Origin: CAG-877 sp045627525
Lineage (GTDB): Bacteria; Bacillota_I; Bacilli_A; RF39; UBA660
Direction of reading: 5' to 3'
DNA length: 64,000 bases
NCBI GenBank assembly: GCA_045627525.1
Contig: JAZQNW010000002.1
Location: 110,065 to 174,064, forward strand
Position numbers and translations under genes: made by a program. Positions 23,382 to 30,990 of this stretch are shown in pieces; the stretch's first letter is position 1, and each line of letters begins with the position of its first letter. The notes below the pieces were generated by a model. It was not told the origin of the DNA. It was given only the letters and a program-made list of their open reading frames with translations, and did not search any database.

Positions 23382-25874
23382 TTATTTACCACAACATTGT
23401 TTATATTTCTTACCACTGCCACATGGGCATGGTTCATTTCTACCTATTTTGTTAGTTCTTTTTGGGGCTTTTTTTGATTTTTCTTCGCTTTCATTTGTTA
23501 TTTGTTTTTTTGCTACTACTTTTCTTTCAATATTTTGTCTTATTTCTGCTTTTATTAAGAATATAGAAACATCTTTATCAATCTTTTGTAGCATTGAATC
23601 AAATAAGTCATATCCTTCTGTTGTATATGCTCTTAATGGATCTTCTTGGGCATATCCTCTTAAATGAATTCCTTCTCTTAGATGTGACATTGTATTAATG
23701 TGTTCCATCCAGTAATTATCAACTACTTGTAACATAATTACTTTTTCAAATTCATTAGCTATTTCTTGTGGAATATCTTTTAATTTTTCTTCGTATTCTT
23801 CAATTACTAATTTTGAGATTGTATCTATTACTTCTTCATTACTCATATTTGTAATATCAGATTTTTTTATATCTTTTTTTAGTAAGTTTTCATTAGTGAA
23901 ATCAACTATTTCTTGTAAATCATCATCTGTTAATAATCCTTCTGGCGCTATATGTGAATTTACTAAGTCTTCTATATGATGTCTAAATGAATTAATTACC
24001 ATTTCATGAATTGATTCACTATCTAAAATAGTATTTCTTTTTTCATAAATTATTTCTCGATGATTATTCATTACATCATCATATTGTAATAATTGTTTAC
24101 GTATATCAAAGTTATTTCCTTCAACTCTTTTTTGAGCTGTCCCAATTGATTTTGTAAATGTTTTGCTTTGAATAGCTTGTTCTCCTAACCCCATGTTACT
24201 CATCATTGTTCCAATTCTATCTGAACCAAATCTTACCATTAGATCGTCCTTCATAGACACAAAGAATTGAGTAAACCCTGGGTCACCTTGTCGTCCTGAA
24301 CGTCCTCTTAACTGATTATCAATACGGCGTGATTCATGTCGTTCTGTACCAACTACACATAAACCACCTATTTCTCTTATTTCATCTGATAATTTAATAT
24401 CTGTACCACGACCAGCCATATTAGTTGCGATTGTTACTGATTTATGTTGACCAATTTTTGAAATTATTTCTGCCTCACGCGCATGATTTTTTGCATTTAA
24501 TACTTCGTGTGGAACACGAGCTTGTGTTAATAGTCTACTAATTAATTCACTGGTTTCAATAGCTATTGTACCTATTAATACGGGTTGTCCTTTAGCATAT
24601 TTTTCTTTAACAAAATTTATAATAGCTTTATATTTTGCTTCTTTTGTTGCATAAACCATATCTGGAGCATCAATACGAGCTATTGGTCTATTTGTTGGTA
24701 TTTCAATAACATACATATTATATATGTTTCTAAATTCTTCTTCTTCAGTCTTTGCTGTACCAGTCATACCTGATAATTTTTTGTACATTCTGAATAAATT
24801 TTGGAAAGTGATAGTAGCAAGAGTTTTTGTTTCCTGATTGATGTTAACTCCTTCTTTTGCTTCTATTGCTTGATGTAAGCCATCAGAATATGCTCTACCT
24901 TTCATTAAACGACCTGTAAATTGATCTACTATTACTACTTCTCCTTCTTGAACAACATAGTCAACGTCTTTTTTCATTGAATAGTTAGCTCTTAATGCTT
25001 GATTAATGTAATGAAGAAGTGATGCATTTTCTATGTCATATAAATTCTTTATATTAAAATTGCTTTCAGCTTTATCTGATCCAGATTCTGTTAAATTAAC
25101 ACTTTTAGTTTTTTCATCATATATATAATCTTTTTCTATTTTTAAACTCTTAGCGAATCTATCAGCATCAATATATAAATTAGCACTATGCATTTGCCCA
25201 CCAGAAATTATTAATGGTGTTCTTGCTTCATCTATTAAGACTGAATCAACTTCATCAATGATAGCAAAGTTTAATGGTCGTTGAACTCTTTCTTCTTTAT
25301 GTACAACCATATTGTCTCTTAAATAATCGAAACCTATTTCATTATTTGTAGAATATAGGATATCGCAATTGTAAGCATCTTGTTTTTCTTTTGGACTTAA
25401 ATCTCTCATATTAACTCCAACAGTTAATCCAAGAAATTCATGAATTTTTCCCATCCATTCTGCATCACGTGTTGCTAGATATTCATTTACAGTAATAATA
25501 TGTACACCTTTTCCTGTTAATGCATTTAAATAAGCTGGTAATACACTTGTTAAAGTTTTACCTTCACCAGTTTTCATTTCAGCAATATTACCATAATGTA
25601 TTGCTAAACCACCTAGTATTTGAACATAGAAATGTTTTTCACCAATTACACGATAAGCTGCCTCTCTTGCAGTTGCAAAAGCTTCTACTAAAATATCATC
25701 TAATGTTTCACCATTGTTTAATCTTTCTTTAAATTGTTCTGTTTTACTTTGTAATTCAGTATCTGTTAATTTAGAATATTCTTCATCTAAGGCTATTACT
25801 TTATCTGCTATTTCTTTGAATTTTTTTAATTCTTTATATTCGTGATCTAATAACTTTTTTAAAAGTTTCATCAT
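23382..25874 (-). CDS. secA: Preprotein translocase ATPase SecA
   Basis: An 830-residue SecA, the motor that pushes preproteins through SecYEG. MKTGEGKTLTSVLPAYL is Walker A (near 100), VDSVLIDEARTPL the DEAD-box region, NMAGRGTDIKL and RGRSGRQGDPG the second helicase domain. The C-terminus NEPCPCGSGKKYKQCCGK is the intact zinc-binding SEC-C motif that contacts SecB or ribosomes. It follows hpf as in Bacillus. The usual next gene, prfB, is absent; instead four extra copies of the SEC-C 3' end lie downstream. Confidence 0.97.
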   Translation of the reverse strand: MMKLLKKLLDHEYKELKKFKEIADKVIALDEEYSKLTDTELQSKTEQFKERLNNGETLDDILVEAFATAREAAYRVIGEKHFYVQILGGLAIHYGNIAEMKTGEGKTLTSVLPAYLNALTGKGVHIITVNEYLATRDAEWMGKIHEFLGLTVGVNMRDLSPKEKQDAYNCDILYSTNNEIGFDYLRDNMVVHKEERVQRPLNFAIIDEVDSVLIDEARTPLIISGGQMHSANLYIDADRFAKSLKIEKDYIYDEKTKSVNLTESGSDKAESNFNIKNLYDIENASLLHYINQALRANYSMKKDVDYVVQEGEVVIVDQFTGRLMKGRAYSDGLHQAIEAKEGVNINQETKTLATITFQNLFRMYKKLSGMTGTAKTEEEEFRNIYNMYVIEIPTNRPIARIDAPDMVYATKEAKYKAIINFVKEKYAKGQPVLIGTIAIETSELISRLLTQARVPHEVLNAKNHAREAEIISKIGQHKSVTIATNMAGRGTDIKLSDEIREIGGLCVVGTERHESRRIDNQLRGRSGRQGDPGFTQFFVSMKDDLMVRFGSDRIGTMMSNMGLGEQAIQSKTFTKSIGTAQKRVEGNNFDIRKQLLQYDDVMNNHREIIYEKRNTILDSESIHEMVINSFRHHIEDLVNSHIAPEGLLTDDDLQEIVDFTNENLLKKDIKKSDITNMSNEEVIDTISKLVIEEYEEKLKDIPQEIANEFEKVIMLQVVDNYWMEHINTMSHLREGIHLRGYAQEDPLRAYTTEGYDLFDSMLQKIDKDVSIFLIKAEIRQNIERKVVAKKQITNESEEKSKKAPKRTNKIGRNEPCPCGSGKKYKQCCGK

Positions 25875-25904
25875 ATCAGCTCCTCAAGTATTTATTTTAT
25901 CAAA

Positions 25905-25941
25905 AAAAAAGGAAGAATAAAAGAACATTCTTCCTTTTTAT
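25905..25941 (-). terminator. Terminator after hpf
   Basis: Arms GGAAGAAT and ATTCTTCC with U and A tracts; placed between hpf and secA. Confidence 0.8.
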
Positions 25942-25943
25942 GA

Positions 25944-26474
25944 CTATTCTGACTCTAAAACTCCATAGTTTCCATCATTTCTTTTATATACTACAGCAGC
26001 TTGTCCTGTCTCACTATCTTTATACATGTAAAATTGATGACCTAATAATTCCATTTGAAGAATTGCTTCTTCTTCTGTCATAGGTTTTACTTCTACTAGC
26101 TTTCTTTTTGAAACTTTTGTTGTTTCTTCTTCATCTTTTTCTATTTCAATCATTGACATATCAAAATCAGGCACTTGTTTAGGTTTTGACATTATCCTTG
26201 TCTTATTCTTTCTTATTTGTCTTTCTAAGGTATCTACAGCTTTATCTACAGCAGCATAAAAATCTTCTTTTGTTTCTTCTGTTCTTAAGATATAGTTCTT
26301 TAATGGTATTGTAATTTCTATGCGTTGTTCATGGCCTTTTACTTTTACTATCACATTTGCGCGAATACTTTCGCTATTTTTTAGGTATTTATTTAATTTT
26401 CCTATCTTTTCTTCAATATAATCATGCATAGATTCAGTAATTTTAATTTTGTCACCACGAATTGTAATTTCCAT
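25944..26474 (-). CDS. hpf: Ribosome hibernation promoting factor, long form
   Basis: A 176-residue long HPF. Residues 1-100 form the ribosome-binding beta-alpha domain (MEITIRGDKIKITESMHDYIEEKI). After a charged linker, residues 118-176 form the dimerisation domain (EVKPMTEEEAILQMELLGHQFYMYKDSETG) that joins two 70S ribosomes into inactive 100S particles. It precedes secA as in Bacillus subtilis. The gene starts with a clear AGGAG site and ends in a strong hairpin. Confidence 0.96.
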   Translation of the reverse strand: MEITIRGDKIKITESMHDYIEEKIGKLNKYLKNSESIRANVIVKVKGHEQRIEITIPLKNYILRTEETKEDFYAAVDKAVDTLERQIRKNKTRIMSKPKQVPDFDMSMIEIEKDEEETTKVSKRKLVEVKPMTEEEAILQMELLGHQFYMYKDSETGQAAVVYKRNDGNYGVLESE

Positions 26475-26516
26475 ATTTATCTCCTCCTTATAATTTCAGT
26501 ATAGCATAATTGATAT

Positions 26517-26546
26517 AAAAAAACTACTATTTTATAGTAGTAGTTT
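26517..26546 (-). terminator. Terminator overlapping end of csp gene
   Basis: ACTACTA and TAGTAGT arms with a U run on the minus strand; the hairpin covers the last codons (ETTTIK). Confidence 0.65.
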
Positions 26547-26748
26547 CTTTAACTAATTTTACGTTTATACCTTGATATCCTTTACTTGTTTCTACTAATT
26601 TAAATTCAACAAGTTGACCTTCAGATAAAGTTTTATAGCCTTCAATTTCTATAGCTGAATAATGAACAAATATATCTTCGTTTTCTTTATACTCGATAAA
26701 TCCATACCCCTTTTCATTATTAAACCATTTAACGCGACCAATCATCAT
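26527..26748 (-). CDS. Cold-shock-domain RNA-binding protein
   Basis: About 73 residues from MMIGRVKWFNNEKGYGFIEY. I start it at 26748 because the only Shine-Dalgarno, GAGGTG, lies inside the longer frame, eight bases before this ATG. RNP1 is KGYGFIEY and RNP2 is DIFVHYSAI, the nucleic-acid binding face of the OB fold. A valine or leucine usually replaces the methionine-isoleucine start. Likely an RNA chaperone. Upstream, toward agrB, are two Spo0A-like boxes that could also act on this gene. Confidence 0.9.
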   Translation of the reverse strand: MMIGRVKWFNNEKGYGFIEYKENEDIFVHYSAIEIEGYKTLSEGQLVEFKLVETSKGYQGINVKLVKETTTIK

Positions 26749-26880
26749 ACCACGTACACCTCTCATTCTACCATTTATTGTTTTTGTTGGTGTCTTTATA
26801 TTACCAAATATATTTTAATTTTTTATTTTTTTCCTTTAATTGTATTATTTATAGTCTTGTATTGCACGAAATAGTTATTT

Positions 26881-26897
26881 TTCGACAAAATTCGACA
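26881..26897. promoter_or_regulatory. Tandem Spo0A boxes upstream of agrB
   Basis: TTCGACA at 26881-26887 and again at 26891-26897; the complement is TGTCGAA-N3-TGTCGAA, two perfect matches to the Spo0A box core at a 10-bp period, the spacing used by a Spo0A dimer on DNA. They lie about 80 bp before agrB and about 130 bp before the csp start, in the only divergent region here. Confidence 0.65.
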
Positions 26898-26927
26898 TTT
26901 TAACTTTAGTATTTTTCATTTAAAACC

Positions 26928-26965
26928 ATCATTATAATTTTTTATATATAAAAAATTATAATGAT
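26928..26965. promoter_or_regulatory. 38-bp perfect palindrome before agrB
   Basis: ATCATTATAATTTTTTATA joined to its exact reverse complement, with no mismatch. It ends 12 bases before the agrB ATG and carries TATAAT at 26933-26938 and 26957-26962. It could be a dimer-binding operator over the promoter, or an RNA hairpin in the leader that covers the start region. Confidence 0.7.
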
Positions 26966-26977
26966 TATGGTGATTGA

Positions 26978-27574
26978 ATGAAGAAGAAATTTTTAAATAA
27001 ATGCCTTGCTTTTTTAAAAAAATACAATTCATATACAAAAGAAGATGAGGAAAAAATTTTATATGGATTAGAGGGATTATATTTAACTTTTACTAAACTT
27101 ATATTTATATTTGTACTTTCTGTTATTCTTGGAATCTTTAAAGAAGTTTTAGTTACTATTTTATTATTTAATATAATTCGATTTTTTGGATTTGGATTTC
27201 ATGCAGAAAAAAGTTGGCAATGTTTAATTATTTCAACTACAATTTTTGTTCTTGTTCCATTACTTTTTATTAATATAAAAATTAATTTGTTAACTAAAAT
27301 TATTATATGTATTATTTGTATATTAAATTTTACATTATTTGCTCCTGCTGATACTGTTAAAAGGCCTTTACCAAATAAAAGAAAAAGATTAATAAGAAAA
27401 TTAGGTACTATTATTATTGGCTCTATATATTTTGTTTTAATTATTTTCTTTGATTCTTGGATTAGTCCATTATTATTAGTAGCATTAGTTAATCAGGCTA
27501 TTGCTGTTAATCCATTGATATATAAATTATTTAAACAGCCTTATAATAACTATAAAAATTATATACCGGATTAA
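26978..27574 (+). CDS. agrB: AgrB-family autoinducer peptide processing protease
   Basis: A 198-residue membrane cysteine protease of the AgrB family, which cuts the C-terminal tail from AgrD and forms the thiolactone ring. The catalytic pair H75 and C82 lies in FHAEKSWQCLIIST with the seven-residue spacing of staphylococcal AgrB (H77/C84). Four to six membrane helices follow, with the conserved APADTVKRPLPNKRKR loop at about 122-137. The short precursor gene follows after about 37 bases. Only a weak ribosome binding site (GGTGATTG) is seen. Confidence 0.93.
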   Translation: MKKKFLNKCLAFLKKYNSYTKEDEEKILYGLEGLYLTFTKLIFIFVLSVILGIFKEVLVTILLFNIIRFFGFGFHAEKSWQCLIISTTIFVLVPLLFINIKINLLTKIIICIICILNFTLFAPADTVKRPLPNKRKRLIRKLGTIIIGSIYFVLIIFFDSWISPLLLVALVNQAIAVNPLIYKLFKQPYNNYKNYIPD

Positions 27575-27611
27575 ATACATTTGTATTTAAAATAAAAGAA
27601 AGGAGTTTATT

Positions 27612-27734
27612 ATGAAAAAAAGATTTGCATTCATTATAGCTGCTATTGCTATGATGGCTACTGGTGCTGCTAGTATGGGATGTTTATGGATTATGATTGA
27701 TGAACCAAAAGCAATGAGAGCATTATGTGATTAG
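27612..27734 (+). CDS. agrD: AgrD-like cyclic autoinducer peptide precursor
   Basis: A 40-residue precursor. Residues 1-22 form the amphipathic leader (MKKRFAFIIAAIAMM), then G-C24-L-W-I-M28, then the acidic tail IDEPKAMRALCD. The Cys-x-x-x-Met pentamer is the ring size of Staphylococcus aureus AIP-I (C-D-F-I-M), and EPKAMRAL matches the proline-containing recognition tail. The predicted signal is a thiolactone ring CLWIM with a short N-terminal extension such as A-S-M-G. AAAGGAG lies seven bases before the ATG. A second cysteine (C39) near the end is unusual. Confidence 0.85.
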   Translation: MKKRFAFIIAAIAMMATGAASMGCLWIMIDEPKAMRALCD

Positions 27735-27735
27735 A

Positions 27736-27770
27736 AAAAAATCTACTTTTTAGTAGATTTTTTCTTTTTA
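27736..27770. terminator. Bidirectional terminator between agrD and agrC
   Basis: Arms AAAAATCTACT and AGTAGATTTTT. It serves both converging transcripts. Confidence 0.85.
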
Positions 27771-29032
27771 ATAATTAATTGTTGTATATAGTACTTATCT
27801 ACTATATCTTGTTTTTCTTCTATCCAATCATTTTCTTTTATTAATTTAGATGCAAAGTATAATCCGTATCCATGGCCTTCACCTTTTGTGGTAGTTCCTT
27901 TTTTATTTCTATCTTTTAAAACATTTTTAAAGGTATTAGAAAAGACAAAATTTACTTTATTATCAAATTCATAAATTTCTATTAGTACTTTTTTCTTTTT
28001 TGTTTCTGATGCAGCTTCTATTGCGTTATCAAAATATATTCCTATCAATTTACATATTGTTCTTATATCTTTTTCGGATAGTCTATTCAAAATTGTTTTT
28101 TCCTCTAAGCTAGCATCTATTGTAATATTAATTTTTTTCTTTTGAGCTATGGCTACTTTGTAATACATTAATCCTTTTATTCCGCCTTTAGGTAGTACTT
28201 TTAATTCATTAATAGTAGTTCCATCAATATTTATGTTATCTTCTAATATTTCATCTATTTTATTTTTTACTTTCTTTTCTTTTGTTAAACATCTTAATAC
28301 AGCTAATTGATTTTTATATTCATGGCGGTTTAATCGCTCTTTTTCTATCCAATCTTCAAAGTTTTGAATATAATCAAATAATTGATCATATTCGATACTT
28401 AATTGATGATAGTTATTATTATTTTTAACATACATTAGAATAATAATGATAACTGCTACCATCATTATATTATTTAGTATATAGTCAACACTCCATGCTT
28501 TTGCTGACATAATATTGTAGGCATTTATATTAAATTCTACCATTAATAACGTTAATAATATAATTGTAGTAATTAATTGTTTTTCCAAACAGTATTGATA
28601 AAATTTTTTTAGGGTTTTATTGATTAATTTTATTTTTATTAATAATATAGTTATACCAGCTATCACTATATTTGCTATTAATACCATCGTAAATTCATTT
28701 CTCATAAAATCTAACGTTAAGAAGCTTCTAAATATTAATGAAATTAATAAATCAGAAATTGTTAGAATTAGCATCATTATACCAACAGAAATTATAGATT
28801 CTTCATATTTAATTTTAAATACATTTTTATATATTATTACATTAATTATAAAGTTGGTTAGAATATTGAATTTATTATATTCAACTTTATACAATAATGT
28901 ATCTATTACACCTATTGTTATAAGTAGTGCGATGTGTTTATAATTTATTTTTTCCTGATAATTTATTATATTTTTTATTACATAATAGCCTGTAAAAGCC
29001 ATTATCAAGCCACTAAGAAAGACCCCTAACAT
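27743..29032 (-). CDS. agrC: AgrC-like sensor histidine kinase
   Basis: A 429-residue kinase of the HPK10 class. Residues 1-200 hold six or seven membrane helices that bind the peptide. The dimerisation helix carries ERLNRHEYKNQ with H237, then an ATPase domain with FDNAIEAASETKKKK (N-box) and GEGHGYGLYFASKLI (G-box). It overlaps agrA by 20 bases and follows it in the same transcript. The locus order is agrA-agrC on the minus strand, convergent to agrBD, unlike the staphylococcal agrBDCA order. Confidence 0.92.
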   Translation of the reverse strand: MLGVFLSGLIMAFTGYYVIKNIINYQEKINYKHIALLITIGVIDTLLYKVEYNKFNILTNFIINVIIYKNVFKIKYEESIISVGIMMLILTISDLLISLIFRSFLTLDFMRNEFTMVLIANIVIAGITILLIKIKLINKTLKKFYQYCLEKQLITTIILLTLLMVEFNINAYNIMSAKAWSVDYILNNIMMVAVIIIILMYVKNNNNYHQLSIEYDQLFDYIQNFEDWIEKERLNRHEYKNQLAVLRCLTKEKKVKNKIDEILEDNINIDGTTINELKVLPKGGIKGLMYYKVAIAQKKKINITIDASLEEKTILNRLSEKDIRTICKLIGIYFDNAIEAASETKKKKVLIEIYEFDNKVNFVFSNTFKNVLKDRNKKGTTTKGEGHGYGLYFASKLIKENDWIEEKQDIVDKYYIQQLIIKKKKSTKK

Positions 29033-29744
29033 AATTTACTAGCTCCTTTTTTATAGTTCTTGATATATCGGTAATTTTTTGATTACTTTTTAAATATAGT
29101 TTATTTTCTTTTGTATTATAGCTTTCTATTTGTTCTTTGTTAATAATTATACTTCTATATATTTGTAGAAATCTTTTATCTAATTGATCCATTATTTTTT
29201 TTAATGAATCATTTGTATAATAAATTCCATGTGTTGTATAAATTGTACATTTTTTACTATTTTGTTCTTTTTCGATATATAAGATATGTTTAAATTCAAT
29301 ATTATATACAATGTTTTTATAAGTAAATTTTAATGAATTTGGTTTACTATAATAATTTTTAATACAAATATCTAGTGCTTCAATTAGACGTTTTTCACAA
29401 TTATCTAATTTGTTTATAAAGTCAACTAGCATTAATCTTTTTCCCAGTGCATCATACTTGTACTCGTTATATGCTGTTATTATCATTATCATTGATGACC
29501 AATCTTGAAATTTTTCTCTTATTTTTCTAGCAGCATTTATTCCTGAGCCTTTAGATGTTTTTATATCTAGAAGATATATTTTAAAACTACCATCAGATTC
29601 AGCATATTCTTCCCATTCTTTATCATATCCATCAAATGTTTTAAACTCATAATCAATGTCATATTTCATCATATACTTATCAATTATAGAAATATATTTT
29701 TTTCTTAACGCTTCTTTATCATCACAAATTACAAAGTTTATCAT
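29013..29744 (-). CDS. agrA: AgrA-like LytTR response regulator
   Basis: A 243-residue regulator: receiver domain 1-120 with acidic pair DD at 8-9 and phospho-acceptor D60 in IYLLDIKTSKGSG, then a LytTR DNA-binding domain (about 140-240) with HILYIEKEQNSKKCTIYT and FLQIYRSIIINKEQI. It receives phosphate from AgrC and is expected to activate agrBD. The first gene of the agrAC transcript, with GGTGGG upstream. A candidate target is the promoter region 26860-26965, but no clear LytTR direct repeat is visible there. Confidence 0.92.
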   Translation of the reverse strand: MINFVICDDKEALRKKYISIIDKYMMKYDIDYEFKTFDGYDKEWEEYAESDGSFKIYLLDIKTSKGSGINAARKIREKFQDWSSMIMIITAYNEYKYDALGKRLMLVDFINKLDNCEKRLIEALDICIKNYYSKPNSLKFTYKNIVYNIEFKHILYIEKEQNSKKCTIYTTHGIYYTNDSLKKIMDQLDKRFLQIYRSIIINKEQIESYNTKENKLYLKSNQKITDISRTIKKELVNYVRGLS

Positions 29745-29807
29745 TTATTTCCCACCTTATAGAAATAATTTTACCATAATTTTCCAATTTTTGTATATTT
29801 TAGTATA

Positions 29808-29838
29808 TAAAAATAACCTATATATTAGGTTATTTTTT
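29808..29838 (-). terminator. Terminator overlapping stop of tagO/wecA-like gene
   Basis: AATAACCTA and TAGGTTATT arms with a U run on the minus strand. Confidence 0.8.
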
Positions 29839-30912
29839 TCTTTTTATTTTGGATTTTACTTTGCTAATTAATTTTGGATTTTTATCAGTAATAATTGTTG
29901 TATGAAATATAAGCCATAAAAATATTAACAGCAATATTATATATAATATACTTCCTATTAACTGATCTTTTAATACATAAAATATTGATGCTGCGGCAAA
30001 TAATATATTTATTCCATATATTATTAAAACAGTCATAGTTTGTGATATGTTCATTCCTAATAATTGATGATGTAGATGTTCTTTGTCTGCTTGAAATGGT
30101 GGTTGACCTTTTAATAATCTCCTTATAATTGCGAATAATGTATCTAGTATTGGTATTCCTAATATCATAACTGGTATAAAAAATGATATTAATGCTGGGC
30201 CTTTAAATTCTAGTAATGTAATAATACTAATTATAAATCCCATAAATGTCGCACAGTCGCCAGCAAATATTGAGGCTGGATGAAAATTATGTAACAAGAA
30301 GCCTAATGTAGAACCTAGCATAATAAATGTTAAAATCATTACTAAACTTCCATATCTGCCTTGATAGAATCCTATTATTCCAATGGTTAAATAGAATATA
30401 CTACATATTCCACCACTTAATCCATCTAGACCATCTATCAAGTTAATTATATTAGTACAAGCTACAATAAATAGTATTGTTATGGGATAAGCCATTAAGC
30501 CAAAGTCAAACAAGAATCCAAATGCTGTTATATTATTTAGTAATATTTTCCCATAAAATACAATTATTGATGCTGCAATCAAATGGCCTATTAATTTTTG
30601 ACTTGCTTTTATTGGTTTTATATCATCAATTATACCTGTAAGTACAATAATAAAGCTTCCAATTAAGATGGCATTCATTTTAACACTTTGTTCTCCAAAT
30701 AGCATATAACCAAATAAGAAGGAAAGAAAAATTCCAACTCCTCCTAATTTTGGGGTAGCTTTGGTATGGATATGCCTATTGCCTTCTTCAGTTCTAGGAA
30801 TATCAATAGCATTTATATGAATAGCAACTTTTTTCATAAGAATCATTATTATTGCTGAAAATAAGAATGTTATTAAAACTATTTTACTTGCAAATAGTAT
30901 TTGCTGTTGCAT
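29830..30912 (-). CDS. tagO: Undecaprenyl-phosphate GlcNAc-1-phosphate transferase
   Basis: A 360-residue polytopic transferase of the WecA/TagO/MraY family; it links GlcNAc-1-phosphate to undecaprenyl phosphate, the first step of wall teichoic acid or related polymers. NLIDGLDGLSGG (about 154-165) is the catalytic aspartate motif, HPASIFAGDCATFMGF the second, and KEHLHHQLLGMNIS (about 276-290) the HxxH motif that favours TagO/WecA over MraY. About eleven helices. It has its own terminator and lies next to mbl. Confidence 0.92.
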   Translation of the reverse strand: MQQQILFASKIVLITFLFSAIIMILMKKVAIHINAIDIPRTEEGNRHIHTKATPKLGGVGIFLSFLFGYMLFGEQSVKMNAILIGSFIIVLTGIIDDIKPIKASQKLIGHLIAASIIVFYGKILLNNITAFGFLFDFGLMAYPITILFIVACTNIINLIDGLDGLSGGICSIFYLTIGIIGFYQGRYGSLVMILTFIMLGSTLGFLLHNFHPASIFAGDCATFMGFIISIITLLEFKGPALISFFIPVMILGIPILDTLFAIIRRLLKGQPPFQADKEHLHHQLLGMNISQTMTVLIIYGINILFAAASIFYVLKDQLIGSILYIILLLIFLWLIFHTTIITDKNPKLISKVKSKIKRKK

Positions 30913-30965
30913 ACTACCACTTCTTTCTATATATAATTATAGCAAATTTAAATATTTTAGCAAAT

Positions 30966-30990
30966 AAAAAAGCCTAATTTAGGCTTCTGA
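30966..30990 (-). terminator. Terminator overlapping mbl stop
   Basis: AAGCCTAA and TTAGGCTT arms followed by a U run on the minus strand. Confidence 0.75.

Noticed and set aside
15960..23384. Integron attC sites as explanation for the array
   Set aside because: No core sites of the GTTRRRY type flank the units, units are flanked by octamer pairs instead, and no integron integrase is in the window.
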